Source: Gluconacetobacter entanii
GTDB lineage: Bacteria > Pseudomonadota > Alphaproteobacteria > Acetobacterales > Acetobacteraceae
DNA length: 43,060 nucleotides
Direction of reading: 5' to 3'
NCBI RefSeq assembly: GCF_003206495.1
Contig: NZ_NKUF01000026.1
Location: 1-43,060 of the forward strand
Both the position numbers and the translations under genes were made by a program. Shown here in pieces: positions 1 to 8,114 of the stretch. The first letter of the stretch is position 1. The number at the start of each line of letters is the position of its first letter. The notes beneath the pieces were generated by a model. The model searched no databases and was not told the origin of the DNA. It saw only the letters and a program-made list of their open reading frames with translations.

Positions 1-183
1 GTATCCTTCATCTGCCGTCCTTTCGCGCAGTCGTTTCTTCCAACGACCATTCTGGCACATTGCGATGCCGTGCGGGGAGGACGGCAACCACCCCATCTCA
101 CAGGTATGGGTGCAGTAACGGGACGGGGGCAGCGGGGAAGACCGGGCGGTCTTTCTCCGGATCGGGGCTGCCTTTGCCCTTTA
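1..183. other. Window edge without recognisable gene
   Basis: No reading frame here has a plausible start, ribosome binding site or recognisable protein family. The stretch could be the upstream region of a gene lying left of the window. It ends where the first copy of the bipartite hairpin repeat begins. Confidence 0.4.
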
Positions 184-260
184 AAGGTTCCGGGGGCCGG
201 CTTTTTTAAAAAGGCGGCGTTCCTCGAAGCTTTTTGAAAAAAGCTTCACCAAAAACCTTT
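184..260 (+). repeat. Bipartite hairpin repeat, copy 1
   Basis: About 77 bp in the order GC-rich hairpin (GGCTTTTTT/AAAAAGGC type), then GAAGCTTTTT/AAAAAGCTTC hairpin, then the ACCAAAAACCTTT end. It lies about 125 bp beyond the stop of the DUF2501 gene, which reads towards it, so it may act as a transcription terminator. It matches the other copies in this window at both hairpins and at the right end. Confidence 0.85.
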
Positions 261-386
261 GATTATCCTGACGACATTTCCAGATCAGGATGTCAGGAAA
301 ATCCTGGAATTCTCAAAGGTTTTCCTGCTTTTTCTTCTTGAAACACGGGCGCATCCGAAAAGGACACGCCCGCATGCAAAAGAAGG

Positions 387-836
387 TCAGAGCATCGACT
401 TCGCGCGGGATTCGACCTTCGCGCAGGCTTCGCGACGGATATCGGTCGAGGCATCCTCAAGCGAGATCGGGGCCTTGCCGCCAACCTTCAGCAGGCCGGT
501 GGAGCCATCGGCATAGGACATGTTGCCCTTGCTGTTGGACGGGACGTCGTTGGTCTTCTTGTTCAGGGCCGCAAGGACGGGCCATGCCTCGGACGCGGTC
601 AGGTAGTTGGACTGGATGCAGTAGTTGAGGATACCGCCAAGGTCGGCAGGCTTGGCCGAGGACACGGCGGACATCACCGTCTTTTCCGACAGCGATCCCA
701 TCTTGATCTGTTCCACCTGGTTGGCGACGCCCGCACCCGTGGGGGGATTCGTTTCGGCATGTGCCAGCATGGGAGCAGCAGCCAGCACGGTTGCAACGGC
801 ACCGGCGGAAAGGACGCGACCGAGACACGAGATCAT
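387..836 (-). CDS. Secreted DUF2501 (YjjA-like) protein
   Basis: A 149-residue protein with an N-terminal signal peptide: a hydrophobic stretch rich in Ala, Val and Leu followed by an AHA/ET cleavage site near residue 27. The mature part resembles the DUF2501 family (E. coli YjjA), with the NYCIQSNYLT segment and a second Cys near the C-terminus (EACAKVES). The family function is unknown and the protein is expected in the periplasm. A GTG three codons upstream (845) is possible, but AAAGG sits at ideal distance from the ATG at 836 and would overlap the GTG, so 836 is preferred. It is transcribed alone and faces hairpin repeat copy 1. Confidence 0.75.
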   Translation of the reverse strand: MISCLGRVLSAGAVATVLAAAPMLAHAETNPPTGAGVANQVEQIKMGSLSEKTVMSAVSSAKPADLGGILNYCIQSNYLTASEAWPVLAALNKKTNDVPSNSKGNMSYADGSTGLLKVGGKAPISLEDASTDIRREACAKVESRAKSML

Positions 837-1179
837 TTTGTTCACCTTTATTCAATTATTGCGCGACCAGACGCAACGGCATGCGTGACTGGCGTGTGTC
901 AGTAAGTGTCATGTTACCATGGGATGCCCGCCCCGGCCCCCTACACTGCATATGCCAGACATTCGTCTTTTGGATATATAACAGCAATGCCATGGGCGCA
1001 GGCCACCATCCGTCATGGGGCGGATGCGCAAAATCATTTCTGCGTCACGGGTTTTCCTGAACCGATCCCTGCGGGCGACTGCGGTGCGTTGCCGATCTGT
1101 TATGATCGGGGGATGCCGGACTCAAGATTATGTTACCAAATATGTATGGCCGCGCCCCATCGCGGGCGGCGGGGCCGGC
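837..1179. other. Intergenic region upstream of DUF2501 gene
   Basis: About 340 bp between the starts and ends of two minus-strand genes. It must hold the promoter of the DUF2501 gene (AAAGG ribosome binding site at about 846-850). A GC-rich imperfect inverted repeat around 1165-1195 overlaps the stop of the c-di-GMP gene and could end its transcript, but it lacks a T-run. No small gene with good support was found. Confidence 0.4.
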
Positions 1180-3357
1180 CTATGCCCCGGCCGCCTCACG
1201 CGTGCGGATCCATTTTTCCAGTTCATCCGCGGGCAGCGGCCGGGCGAACAGGTAGCCCTGCATCACATCGCACTTCAGGTCCTCAAGCAGTTGCCGCTGC
1301 TGCACGGTTTCCACCCCTTCGGTCACGACCGTCATGCCCAGACGATTGCCGATGCCGATGACGGCGGTGGTCACGGCCTGCGCATTGGTGTCGTGTTCGA
1401 AATCGTTGATGAAGCTGCGGTCGATCTTGATTTCCGTCAGCGGCAGGCGCGTCAGGCGCGACAGGGAGGAATAGCCCGTGCCGAAATCGTCCATCGACAG
1501 GCCCACCCCGATATTGCGGATGGCCTGCAGCACGTCATGCGTGGCCTTGCCGCTTTCCATCATGACGTTTTCCGTGATCTCCACCGTCAGGCGGTCAGGC
1601 GTCAGGTCATAGGTCCGCAGCAGGCCGGCGATATAGTCAGGGACGCTGTGATCGCCGAAATGCGCGGCGGACAGGTTGACGGCCACGGTGGGCACGTGGA
1701 TGCCCTCGCGGTCCCACTGCGCCATCTGGCGGCAGGCTTCCTGCAGGGACCACCGGCCGATGGCGGCGATCTGGCCGGTTTCCTCCGCCACCGCGATGAA
1801 GCGGGAGGGGAAGATGTTGCCAAGGTGGGGATGATGCCACCGCGCCAGCGCCTCCACCCCGTACAGCGCACCCGTCATCGTGTCGATCTGCGGCTGGTAG
1901 TACAGGTGCAAAAGCCCCTTGGACACGGTTTCATGCAGCGCGCTGCCCAGAAGCAGCCGGTCCTGCGCCAGGCGGTTCTTGCTCGAATCCGCGAATTTGT
2001 AGGTGCCGCGTCCCTCGTTCTTCGCCTGCTGCAGGGCCACGTCGGCATGGCCCAGCAGGGATTCGCCATCAGGCCCGTCATCGGGGAAGCACGCGATGCC
2101 AATGGACACCGACAGGGTGATGGCGCTGTCATCGACCTCGATCGGTTCGGCGATGGCGCGGATGATGCGCGTCGCCTGGTCCATCGCCAGCGCGCGGGGG
2201 CAGTTGGGCACAACGACGATGAACTCGTCCCCGCTGCTTCTGCTGATGATGTAGCGCCCGGCCGAAAGCTTCTGCAGCCGCTTCGCCACCTCCCGCAGGA
2301 AGTTGTCGGCGTGGATGTGGCCAAGCGCGTTGTTGATGTCGCGGAAACTGTCGATGTTGAGGACCATGACCGTAAAGACGGCATCCTGCCGGTCCGATGT
2401 CATCGTCTCGATATAGCGGTTGAGCGAGGAGCGGTTGAGCAGTCCCGTCAGCGTATCGCGTTCCGACAGTTCGGAAATGCGCTGCCGTGCCGCATCGCGC
2501 CCCAGCGCCAGCGTGCAGAACGGGGTCGCGGCCTTCATGACGGCCAGCGCCCAGTCCTTCACGCTGCTGTCGCGCAGATAGAGCGCCAGGATGCCCGCCG
2601 GGGTGCCGTCATGGGTGGTGACGGGGGCGGCGACGCACATGTCGAACCCGAACGAGCGCGCCAGCACCGCATGGCGCGTCCATGCCAGGTCCACCGCAAC
2701 GGCGGGATCGTCCTTCATGGAGGCCACGGCCGCCGCGTCGGGCACGCAGGTCGCCAGCGCGTTGCGCATGCGCCGCGGCAGGGTGGTGGTGGCGGTCACG
2801 TCCATCCGCCCGTCGCGCCCGCCCGGATGCAGCAGCACCGCGCAGCAGTCGGACACCGTGTTTTCGATACGCTGGCACAGGAACTGCCCGCTCTGGTCCA
2901 GGGGCAGCTTTTCGGTTGTCAGGCTGCGCAGCAGGTCATTGCGCAGTTGCAGGATGCTTTCGGCATTACGTTCCTGCGTCACGTCGGTCATGACGCCCAT
3001 GTAGAAGATGCCCGGCAGGCCCGGACGCACCACCTGCGACAGCGAAAGCCGCCCGCGCCGCACTTCGCCGCCGGCATTGACGAACTCCACATCGCGGGTG
3101 GTGCCGACATTATGGTGGCTGCCCGCCTCCAGGTGGCGGGCGATGAAGCCGTCATGGTCCGCGCGATAGGCGGGCGGCACAAGGCAGCGCACGTTCTGGC
3201 CCATCACCTCGTCACGTGGGAGACCCCACAGTCTCTGTGCCGCGTCATTATAGAAAACGATGTCGTTCCGGTCGTTGATCAGGACCACCGCCTCGGGAAT
3301 ATGCTGGAGCGCGAGGTCGGAAAGCTGCAGGTCCGGAGAATGCGTATAGGTTGTCAT
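1180..3357 (-). CDS. Haem-PAS/GAF/GGDEF/EAL c-di-GMP phosphodiesterase (DosP/AxPDEA1-like)
   Basis: A cytoplasmic protein of about 725 residues that aligns along its length with E. coli DosP and, by family knowledge, the haem oxygen sensor AxPDEA1 that lowers c-di-GMP and so cellulose synthesis in Komagataeibacter. A PAS domain (about 15-130) keeps the proximal haem His (His68 in RADHDGF) and the distal Arg (Arg88 in TTRDVEF). DosP's distal Met is a Thr here, so the pocket looks more FixL-like. A GAF-like region (155-290) and a GGDEF domain with a degenerate SGDEF (375-379) follow. The EAL domain (470-720) keeps EAL (502-504), NLSA, TVEITEN, DDFGTGYSSL (623-632) and EGVET, so phosphodiesterase activity is expected. 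An upstream in-frame ATG (3492) adds 45 residues unlike the family. The ATG at 3357 matches DosP's N-terminus. It is monocistronic and separate from any cdg operon seen here. Confidence 0.88.
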   Translation of the reverse strand: MTTYTHSPDLQLSDLALQHIPEAVVLINDRNDIVFYNDAAQRLWGLPRDEVMGQNVRCLVPPAYRADHDGFIARHLEAGSHHNVGTTRDVEFVNAGGEVRRGRLSLSQVVRPGLPGIFYMGVMTDVTQERNAESILQLRNDLLRSLTTEKLPLDQSGQFLCQRIENTVSDCCAVLLHPGGRDGRMDVTATTTLPRRMRNALATCVPDAAAVASMKDDPAVAVDLAWTRHAVLARSFGFDMCVAAPVTTHDGTPAGILALYLRDSSVKDWALAVMKAATPFCTLALGRDAARQRISELSERDTLTGLLNRSSLNRYIETMTSDRQDAVFTVMVLNIDSFRDINNALGHIHADNFLREVAKRLQKLSAGRYIISRSSGDEFIVVVPNCPRALAMDQATRIIRAIAEPIEVDDSAITLSVSIGIACFPDDGPDGESLLGHADVALQQAKNEGRGTYKFADSSKNRLAQDRLLLGSALHETVSKGLLHLYYQPQIDTMTGALYGVEALARWHHPHLGNIFPSRFIAVAEETGQIAAIGRWSLQEACRQMAQWDREGIHVPTVAVNLSAAHFGDHSVPDYIAGLLRTYDLTPDRLTVEITENVMMESGKATHDVLQAIRNIGVGLSMDDFGTGYSSLSRLTRLPLTEIKIDRSFINDFEHDTNAQAVTTAVIGIGNRLGMTVVTEGVETVQQRQLLEDLKCDVMQGYLFARPLPADELEKWIRTREAAGA

Positions 3358-3654
3358 ATCATCGTTTTTCTTCTGCAATCCGCTGCCGGCACGGGAATCC
3401 GGGCCAGAAACGGCCATGACCGCCCTGCTTTGCGACATTGCCGACACTTGGGGACAGCGATACGCGCATGTGCGCCGCACAGGGTCATTCAACCGGTTCT
3501 CCCTAACCGTTTATCCCCTTGGCGGGGTTCATACAAGAATGCAACGCCACCCCGCCATGCCGGCGTGATGGAGATTGAGTCCCGTCGCGCTTCGTGACAC
3601 ACACGAAGGCCGGGCGGTGCACTCCTGCCTGCCCTGCCGTGCGGACCATGGAAC

Positions 3655-5379
3655 ATGCAGCATTTACGCCTCGTGCTCAAAGATGTCTGGTACCTGACCC
3701 GTCCCTATTTCATGTCGGAGGAGCGCGGGCGCGCGTGGGCGCTGCTGCTGGGCGTGCTGGCGCTGACCTTCTCGCTGGTGGGAATCGACCTGGTGCAGTC
3801 GTTCGCGCGCAACGTCTATTACACCGCCCTGCAGCAGCGCGACGTAAAGACCTTCCTGCGCGGCCTGTTCTGGTACGTGCGTAGCGAAAGCGGCGCCATC
3901 ATCCCCGGTTTCTTCCCCGTCGCCGCGCCCGCGCTGCTGATGGGGGTGTACCTGCCGTACCTGCAGCAACTGCTCCAGTTGCGCTGGCGGCGGTGGCTGA
4001 CGCGGCGGATGACGGCGCAGTGGCTGGAAAACCAGACCTATTACCGCATCGCCCTTGTCACCTCGGGGCTGGAGGCCGGGGCCGACAACCCCGACCAGCG
4101 CATACAGGAGGACATCAACAGCTTCATCAGCGATACGCTGACGCAGTTCGTCAACTTCGTCACCAATGTCGTGACCCTGTTCAGCTATGCCGGGCTTTTG
4201 TGGACGCTGTCGGGGCCGCTGGTGGTGCTGGGGATCACCATCCCGGGCTATTTCTTCTGGGCGGCGCTGGTATATTCGGTCTTTGCCACATGGGTCACGC
4301 ACCTTGTCGGGCACCGCCTCGCGGGACTGCAGTTCCTGCAGCAGCGCACGGAAGCCAACCTGCGTTACGGATTGGTACATGTGCGCGACAATGCCGAGGG
4401 AATCGCCCTGTACCGCGGCGAGGCGGAGGAGAAAGCCGGGCTGGAGCACGCATTTTCCGCCGTCTATGACAATTTCCTCGCCATCATGCGCCGCACGCGG
4501 ATGCTGGGGCTGCTGACGACGGGGCTGGAGGTCATCTCCGGCAATTTCGCCCTGCTCGTCGGCTCCATCCGCTATTTCGCCAACAAGATGACGTTCGGCA
4601 CGCTGATGCAGATGGTCATGGCATTTTCGCGCGTGCAGGGGGCGATGGGGTGGTTTTCGACCTCCTACGCCTCGCTGGCCACATGGCATGCCGAGGTCGC
4701 GCGACTGGCGACGTTCCAGCGCGTCATGGACCGCGCCCGCGCGATGGAGGGGGAATGCCGCGTCATTCCCGCCGCCGCCGGGGCGGACATGGTCCTGCGT
4801 GACCTGACGGTCCTGCGCCCCGATGGCACGGTCATGCTGGATCATGTGTCGATGACACTGCGCCATGGGGGCATGACCGTCATTTCCGCGCCGTCGGGGA
4901 CGGGGAAATCGACCCTGTTCCGGGTCATCGCCGGGATCTGGCCCTTCGCGCGCGGCGAAATCGAACGTCCCGACACCCCGATGATGTTCGTGCCGCAGCG
5001 CCCCTACCTGCCGGTGGGCAGCCTGCGCCGCGCCGTATGCTATCCCATGGCCGACACGCAGGTGGACGATGCGCACATGCGCACGGCCCTCGCGGCGGTG
5101 GGGCTGGAACGCCTGCTTCCCCTGCTGGACGAGGAAGCGCCGTGGGGACAGACCCTTTCACCGGGGGAGCAGCAGCGCCTTGCCTTCGCGCGCATCCTTG
5201 TGGCGCGCCCGGCGTGGGTCTTCCTCGATGAATCGACCTCCAGCCTCGACGCCACGGCGGAAGGCATGCTGTACGCCCTGCTGCGGCAGGAATGTCCGGG
5301 CATCACCATCGTCTCGATCACGCACCGCGCCTCCCTGCTGGCGGCGCATGACACGTGCATCACGCTCCAGTCTCCATAA
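3655..5379 (+). CDS. ABC transporter, fused SbmA/BacA-type permease and ATPase (YddA-like)
   Basis: A 574-residue half-transporter of the COG4178 type. The N-terminal membrane domain (about 25-330) is an SbmA/BacA-like fold with helices near 27-48, 80-105, 165-215 and 290-325. The C-terminal ATPase has Walker A APSGTGKST (412-420), a Q-loop near 448, signature LSPGEQQ (501-507), Walker B ending WVFLDES (521-527) and an H-loop His near 557. Family members form homodimers in the inner membrane and are linked to peptide, cobalamin or very-long-chain substrates. The substrate here cannot be read from sequence. It starts about 300 bp from the divergent c-di-GMP gene, and a hairpin repeat follows 5 bp after its stop. 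Confidence 0.88.
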   Translation: MQHLRLVLKDVWYLTRPYFMSEERGRAWALLLGVLALTFSLVGIDLVQSFARNVYYTALQQRDVKTFLRGLFWYVRSESGAIIPGFFPVAAPALLMGVYLPYLQQLLQLRWRRWLTRRMTAQWLENQTYYRIALVTSGLEAGADNPDQRIQEDINSFISDTLTQFVNFVTNVVTLFSYAGLLWTLSGPLVVLGITIPGYFFWAALVYSVFATWVTHLVGHRLAGLQFLQQRTEANLRYGLVHVRDNAEGIALYRGEAEEKAGLEHAFSAVYDNFLAIMRRTRMLGLLTTGLEVISGNFALLVGSIRYFANKMTFGTLMQMVMAFSRVQGAMGWFSTSYASLATWHAEVARLATFQRVMDRARAMEGECRVIPAAAGADMVLRDLTVLRPDGTVMLDHVSMTLRHGGMTVISAPSGTGKSTLFRVIAGIWPFARGEIERPDTPMMFVPQRPYLPVGSLRRAVCYPMADTQVDDAHMRTALAAVGLERLLPLLDEEAPWGQTLSPGEQQRLAFARILVARPAWVFLDESTSSLDATAEGMLYALLRQECPGITIVSITHRASLLAAHDTCITLQSP

Positions 5380-5383
5380 ATCA

Positions 5384-5464
5384 GGAGTTTTTGGTGAAGC
5401 TTTTTGCAAAAAGCTTCAAAGGAACGCCGCCTTTTTGGAAAAAGGCGGCACCCAAAAACTTTTA
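5384..5464 (-). repeat. Bipartite hairpin repeat, copy 2
   Basis: A full copy in inverted orientation: GAGTTTTTGGTG end, GAAGC hairpin, GCCGCC hairpin, CACCCAAAAACTTTT end. It lies 5 bp after the ABC transporter stop and between convergent genes, so it is well placed as a bidirectional terminator. Confidence 0.9.
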
Positions 5465-5547
5465 TCCGTTTGTCAGCGCCCTGCCTGAAACCACTTTTCA
5501 GGTACAGCTTTCCGGGGAAAGTGTACTTTGAGGTACATCAATGCCCG

Positions 5548-6504
5548 TCACGTCCCGTTCCCGGTGATGCAGCCCCCGTCCGGGATGGCCCGCGCCCTGC
5601 GCCCGCCACGCAGCAGGTCCTGCGCACTGACCAGCACGATGCCCCCCAGGATCATCACCGCGCCACAGATGAAGGCGGTATCCAACTGCTCGCCCAGCAC
5701 CGTTACGCCGAACACCGTCCCGAACACCGGCGCCATGAAGGAAATCACCCCGAGGCGGGAGGCAAGGTAGATCCGCAGCAGCGCAAACCACGCCAGATAA
5801 CTGGCGAAGGAGACGATCACGCTCTGATACAGCAACCCCGCCACCAGCACGGGCGTCCATGTGACCCGGACCTCGCCCATCATCACGGCGGCAGCGGTGG
5901 CCAGCACGAATCCCCCCACAAGCTGGTACAGCAGCGTCACCGACGCGGGCGCGCGCGACAGGGCGGACACCCGTACGACCGTCGTGGTCGAGCCACTGGC
6001 CGCACCCGCCGCAATGCCCAGCAGGTCACCCAGCCACGCCATGCTGCCCGCGGGGGCCGGCCCACGCCCGGCAAAGGACGCCACCACACCGGCAAAGGCC
6101 AGGCCGATGCCACACCATTGCAGCGGGGCAAGGCGCTCCTCCGGCAGGCACAGCCCCAGGCCGAATGCCGCGAAGATCGGCGCGGTATAGAGGAAGATCG
6201 CGATATGCGACGCCGTGGTCAGGCGCAGTCCCTCCCCCACCAGCACGAACTCCGTCCCGAACAGAAGTCCCGCCAGCACGCCGCCACGCAGCGTCCATCG
6301 CGCCAGCGCCGCATGGTCGCGCCGGTACAGCACCACCAGCGCGACCAGCACCGCCGAGATGCCCGAACGCACCCCCACCTGCAGCAGCGGCGCCATGGAC
6401 GCCGCCGCCAGTTTGATGATGACCTGCTGCGTGCCCCAGATCGCGCACATCATGACCATGATGGTCGTGGCCCGTGCGTCAACGGGTCTGCGTTCGTTGC
6501 CCAT
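5548..6504 (-). CDS. EamA/DMT-family membrane transporter
   Basis: About 318 residues with ten hydrophobic segments in two EamA-like repeats, the first starting at MVMMCAIWGTQQVIIKLA and the second around the LLYQLVGGFVLATAAAVMMG segment. The family exports amino acids, nucleosides or other metabolites across the inner membrane, and the substrate is unknown here. An in-frame ATG at 6624 would run through the start of the divergent Lrp gene. The ATG at 6504 begins just before the first helix and is chosen. The divergent Lrp/AsnC-type gene makes regulation of this exporter by that protein likely, a common arrangement for amino-acid exporters. Confidence 0.85.
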   Translation of the reverse strand: MGNERRPVDARATTIMVMMCAIWGTQQVIIKLAAASMAPLLQVGVRSGISAVLVALVVLYRRDHAALARWTLRGGVLAGLLFGTEFVLVGEGLRLTTASHIAIFLYTAPIFAAFGLGLCLPEERLAPLQWCGIGLAFAGVVASFAGRGPAPAGSMAWLGDLLGIAAGAASGSTTTVVRVSALSRAPASVTLLYQLVGGFVLATAAAVMMGEVRVTWTPVLVAGLLYQSVIVSFASYLAWFALLRIYLASRLGVISFMAPVFGTVFGVTVLGEQLDTAFICGAVMILGGIVLVSAQDLLRGGRRARAIPDGGCITGNGT

Positions 6505-6616
6505 GGCGTACCTTACAGTTCGTAACCATAAGGAAATAACTTGAGAATACCGGGGGATGTGCTCTTTTTTGGGAAGGGATGTGCAATTTTCGCTCATGAA
6601 ACCGAAGGAACGCGCA
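6505..6616. promoter_or_regulatory. Divergent promoter region, DMT transporter / Lrp regulator
   Basis: About 110 bp, more AT-rich than its surroundings, separating two divergent start codons. It must hold both promoters and probably the operator of the Lrp-type regulator. AAGGA at 6605-6609 is the ribosome binding site of the regulator. No specific Lrp box could be assigned by eye. Confidence 0.5.
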
Positions 6617-7084
6617 ATGTCCACTCACAGGCTGGACCCACATGACCTGGCCATCGTGCGCCTGCTGCAGGAAGATGCGGGCCAGCCACAGCGTGAAATC
6701 GCACGCCGGGTCAACCTGTCGCCCCCCGCCGTGCAGCGCCGGATCGCACGCATGCAGAAGGAAGGCATCATCCGCCGGACCGTCGCCATCGTGGATCAGG
6801 CCGCCGTGGGCTTTCCCATCACCGTGCTGGTGAATGTCACGCTGACGGATGACCGTTCGGCCACGGTATCAGCCGTCAAGGCGTTCTTCCGCGACGCCCC
6901 GGAGGTGCAGCAATGTTACTGTGTCACCGGGACGGCGGGGTTCGTCCTGATCCTGCTGGTCCCGTCCATGGAGGATTACGAGGAACGGACCGCGCGCCTG
7001 CTGGCGGACAACGAACTGGTGCGTTCCTATCACACCGTGGTCGTGCTGGACCGTGTAAAGACCGGGACCGGCGTGCCGCTGTAG
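6617..7084 (+). CDS. Lrp/AsnC-family transcriptional regulator
   Basis: A 155-residue protein with the standard two-part layout. The N-terminal winged helix-turn-helix (about 5-60) has LDPHDLAIVRLLQEDAGQ and the recognition segment REIARRVNLSPPAVQRRIARM. The C-terminal RAM/AsnC ligand domain (70-150) has VQQCYCVTGTAGFVLILLV and ends with SYHTVVVLDRVK. These proteins form octamers and respond to amino acids. The ATG at 6617 has AAGGA 7 bp upstream, while in-frame ATGs at 6557 and 6597 lack this and add residues outside the family. It is divergent from the DMT transporter, its likely target. Confidence 0.9.
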   Translation: MSTHRLDPHDLAIVRLLQEDAGQPQREIARRVNLSPPAVQRRIARMQKEGIIRRTVAIVDQAAVGFPITVLVNVTLTDDRSATVSAVKAFFRDAPEVQQCYCVTGTAGFVLILLVPSMEDYEERTARLLADNELVRSYHTVVVLDRVKTGTGVPL

Positions 7085-7194
7085 CCCGCGCCTGTCCCGA
7101 AGGATTTGCATGGGCCCCCTGCACGAAGGCTGGCTGGCATGATGGCGCCAGCCATGACACACTATGTCATAGTCGCGCCACGGGGACCCATCCC

Positions 7195-8097
7195 ATGATC
7201 CAGCCTGCCCCCACTCCGTCCCCCATGGCCTCGCGCCATCCCCATGTGCTGGAGGACAGGGGCCATGACACCATCGTGCGCGTGGGACAGGCGGACCGGT
7301 TCTGGTCCGATTTCTACCACCATGCGCTGACGGCACGGTGGAGCCGTTTCCTGTACTGGTCCATCGCGTTCTATGTCGGGATCAACGTGGTCTTCGCGCT
7401 GGCCTACATGGCGGTGGGGTCACAGGTGTCCGGCGCGCGGCAGGGCGATTTCCTCGATTACTTCTTCTTCAGCGTCCAGACCCTGTCCACCGTGGGGTAT
7501 GGCGTCATGGCCCCGGTCGGCCGCACGGCGAACCTGCTGGCGACGACGGAGGTGCTGGGCGGGATGATGATCAACGCCGTGGCGACGGGCCTGGTCTTTG
7601 CCCGGTTTTCGCGCCCGCGCGCACTCATCATGTTCAGCAAGCGCGCCGTCATCATCAACGACAACGCGACACCCCACCTCGACGTGCGTGTCGCCAACTG
7701 CCGCCGCAGCCCGATCCTGAGCGCGGATATCGAATTCTCGCTCGCGCGCCTGATCCCGCAGCCCGACGGCCATGTCACGCGGGAGTTCGCTCCCCTGCCA
7801 CTGCGGCAGTCCCACATCCCGGTCCTGCGCTTTGCGTGCCTGCCGGTGCATGTGATTGACGGGTCCAGCCCCCTGCATGGGGTCACGCTGGACATGCTGC
7901 GCGCGGAGGAGGCGGAGATCATCGTCACGATCACCGGCACGGACGAGGCCTCCGGACAGTCGGTGTTCGCCCGCACGGCCTACGGGTTCGACCGGATGCT
8001 GTATGACCACCATTTCGTGGACATCATCAACACCAACCCCGATGGCAGCATCACGGTCGATTACACCCGTTTCGACGACCTCGAAAAATGCGCCTGA
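7195..8097 (+). CDS. KirBac-type inward-rectifier potassium channel
   Basis: A 300-residue channel, close in length to KirBac3.1 (about 300). It has an amphipathic N-terminal slide helix (about 34-48), a first transmembrane helix (53-75), a pore helix, the potassium selectivity filter TVGYG (99-103) and a second helix (112-138). A cytoplasmic immunoglobulin-like Kir domain (about 150-295) follows. It should act as a homotetramer in the inner membrane. The reading frame is open further upstream (from 6913), but that part overlaps the Lrp gene. The ATG at 7195 gives the family length. It follows the Lrp gene by 110 bp and may be co-transcribed, although no functional link is evident. Confidence 0.9.
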   Translation: MIQPAPTPSPMASRHPHVLEDRGHDTIVRVGQADRFWSDFYHHALTARWSRFLYWSIAFYVGINVVFALAYMAVGSQVSGARQGDFLDYFFFSVQTLSTVGYGVMAPVGRTANLLATTEVLGGMMINAVATGLVFARFSRPRALIMFSKRAVIINDNATPHLDVRVANCRRSPILSADIEFSLARLIPQPDGHVTREFAPLPLRQSHIPVLRFACLPVHVIDGSSPLHGVTLDMLRAEEAEIIVTITGTDEASGQSVFARTAYGFDRMLYDHHFVDIINTNPDGSITVDYTRFDDLEKCA

Positions 8098-8114
8098 CCC
8101 CCACCATCCACCCG

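Noticed and set aside
1015-3597. A long plus-strand frame (about 860 residues) opposite the c-di-GMP gene
   Set aside because: It is the mirror of a clear PAS-GGDEF-EAL gene. Its product is rich in His, Arg, Gln and Gly with no family, a usual effect of GC-rich codon use.
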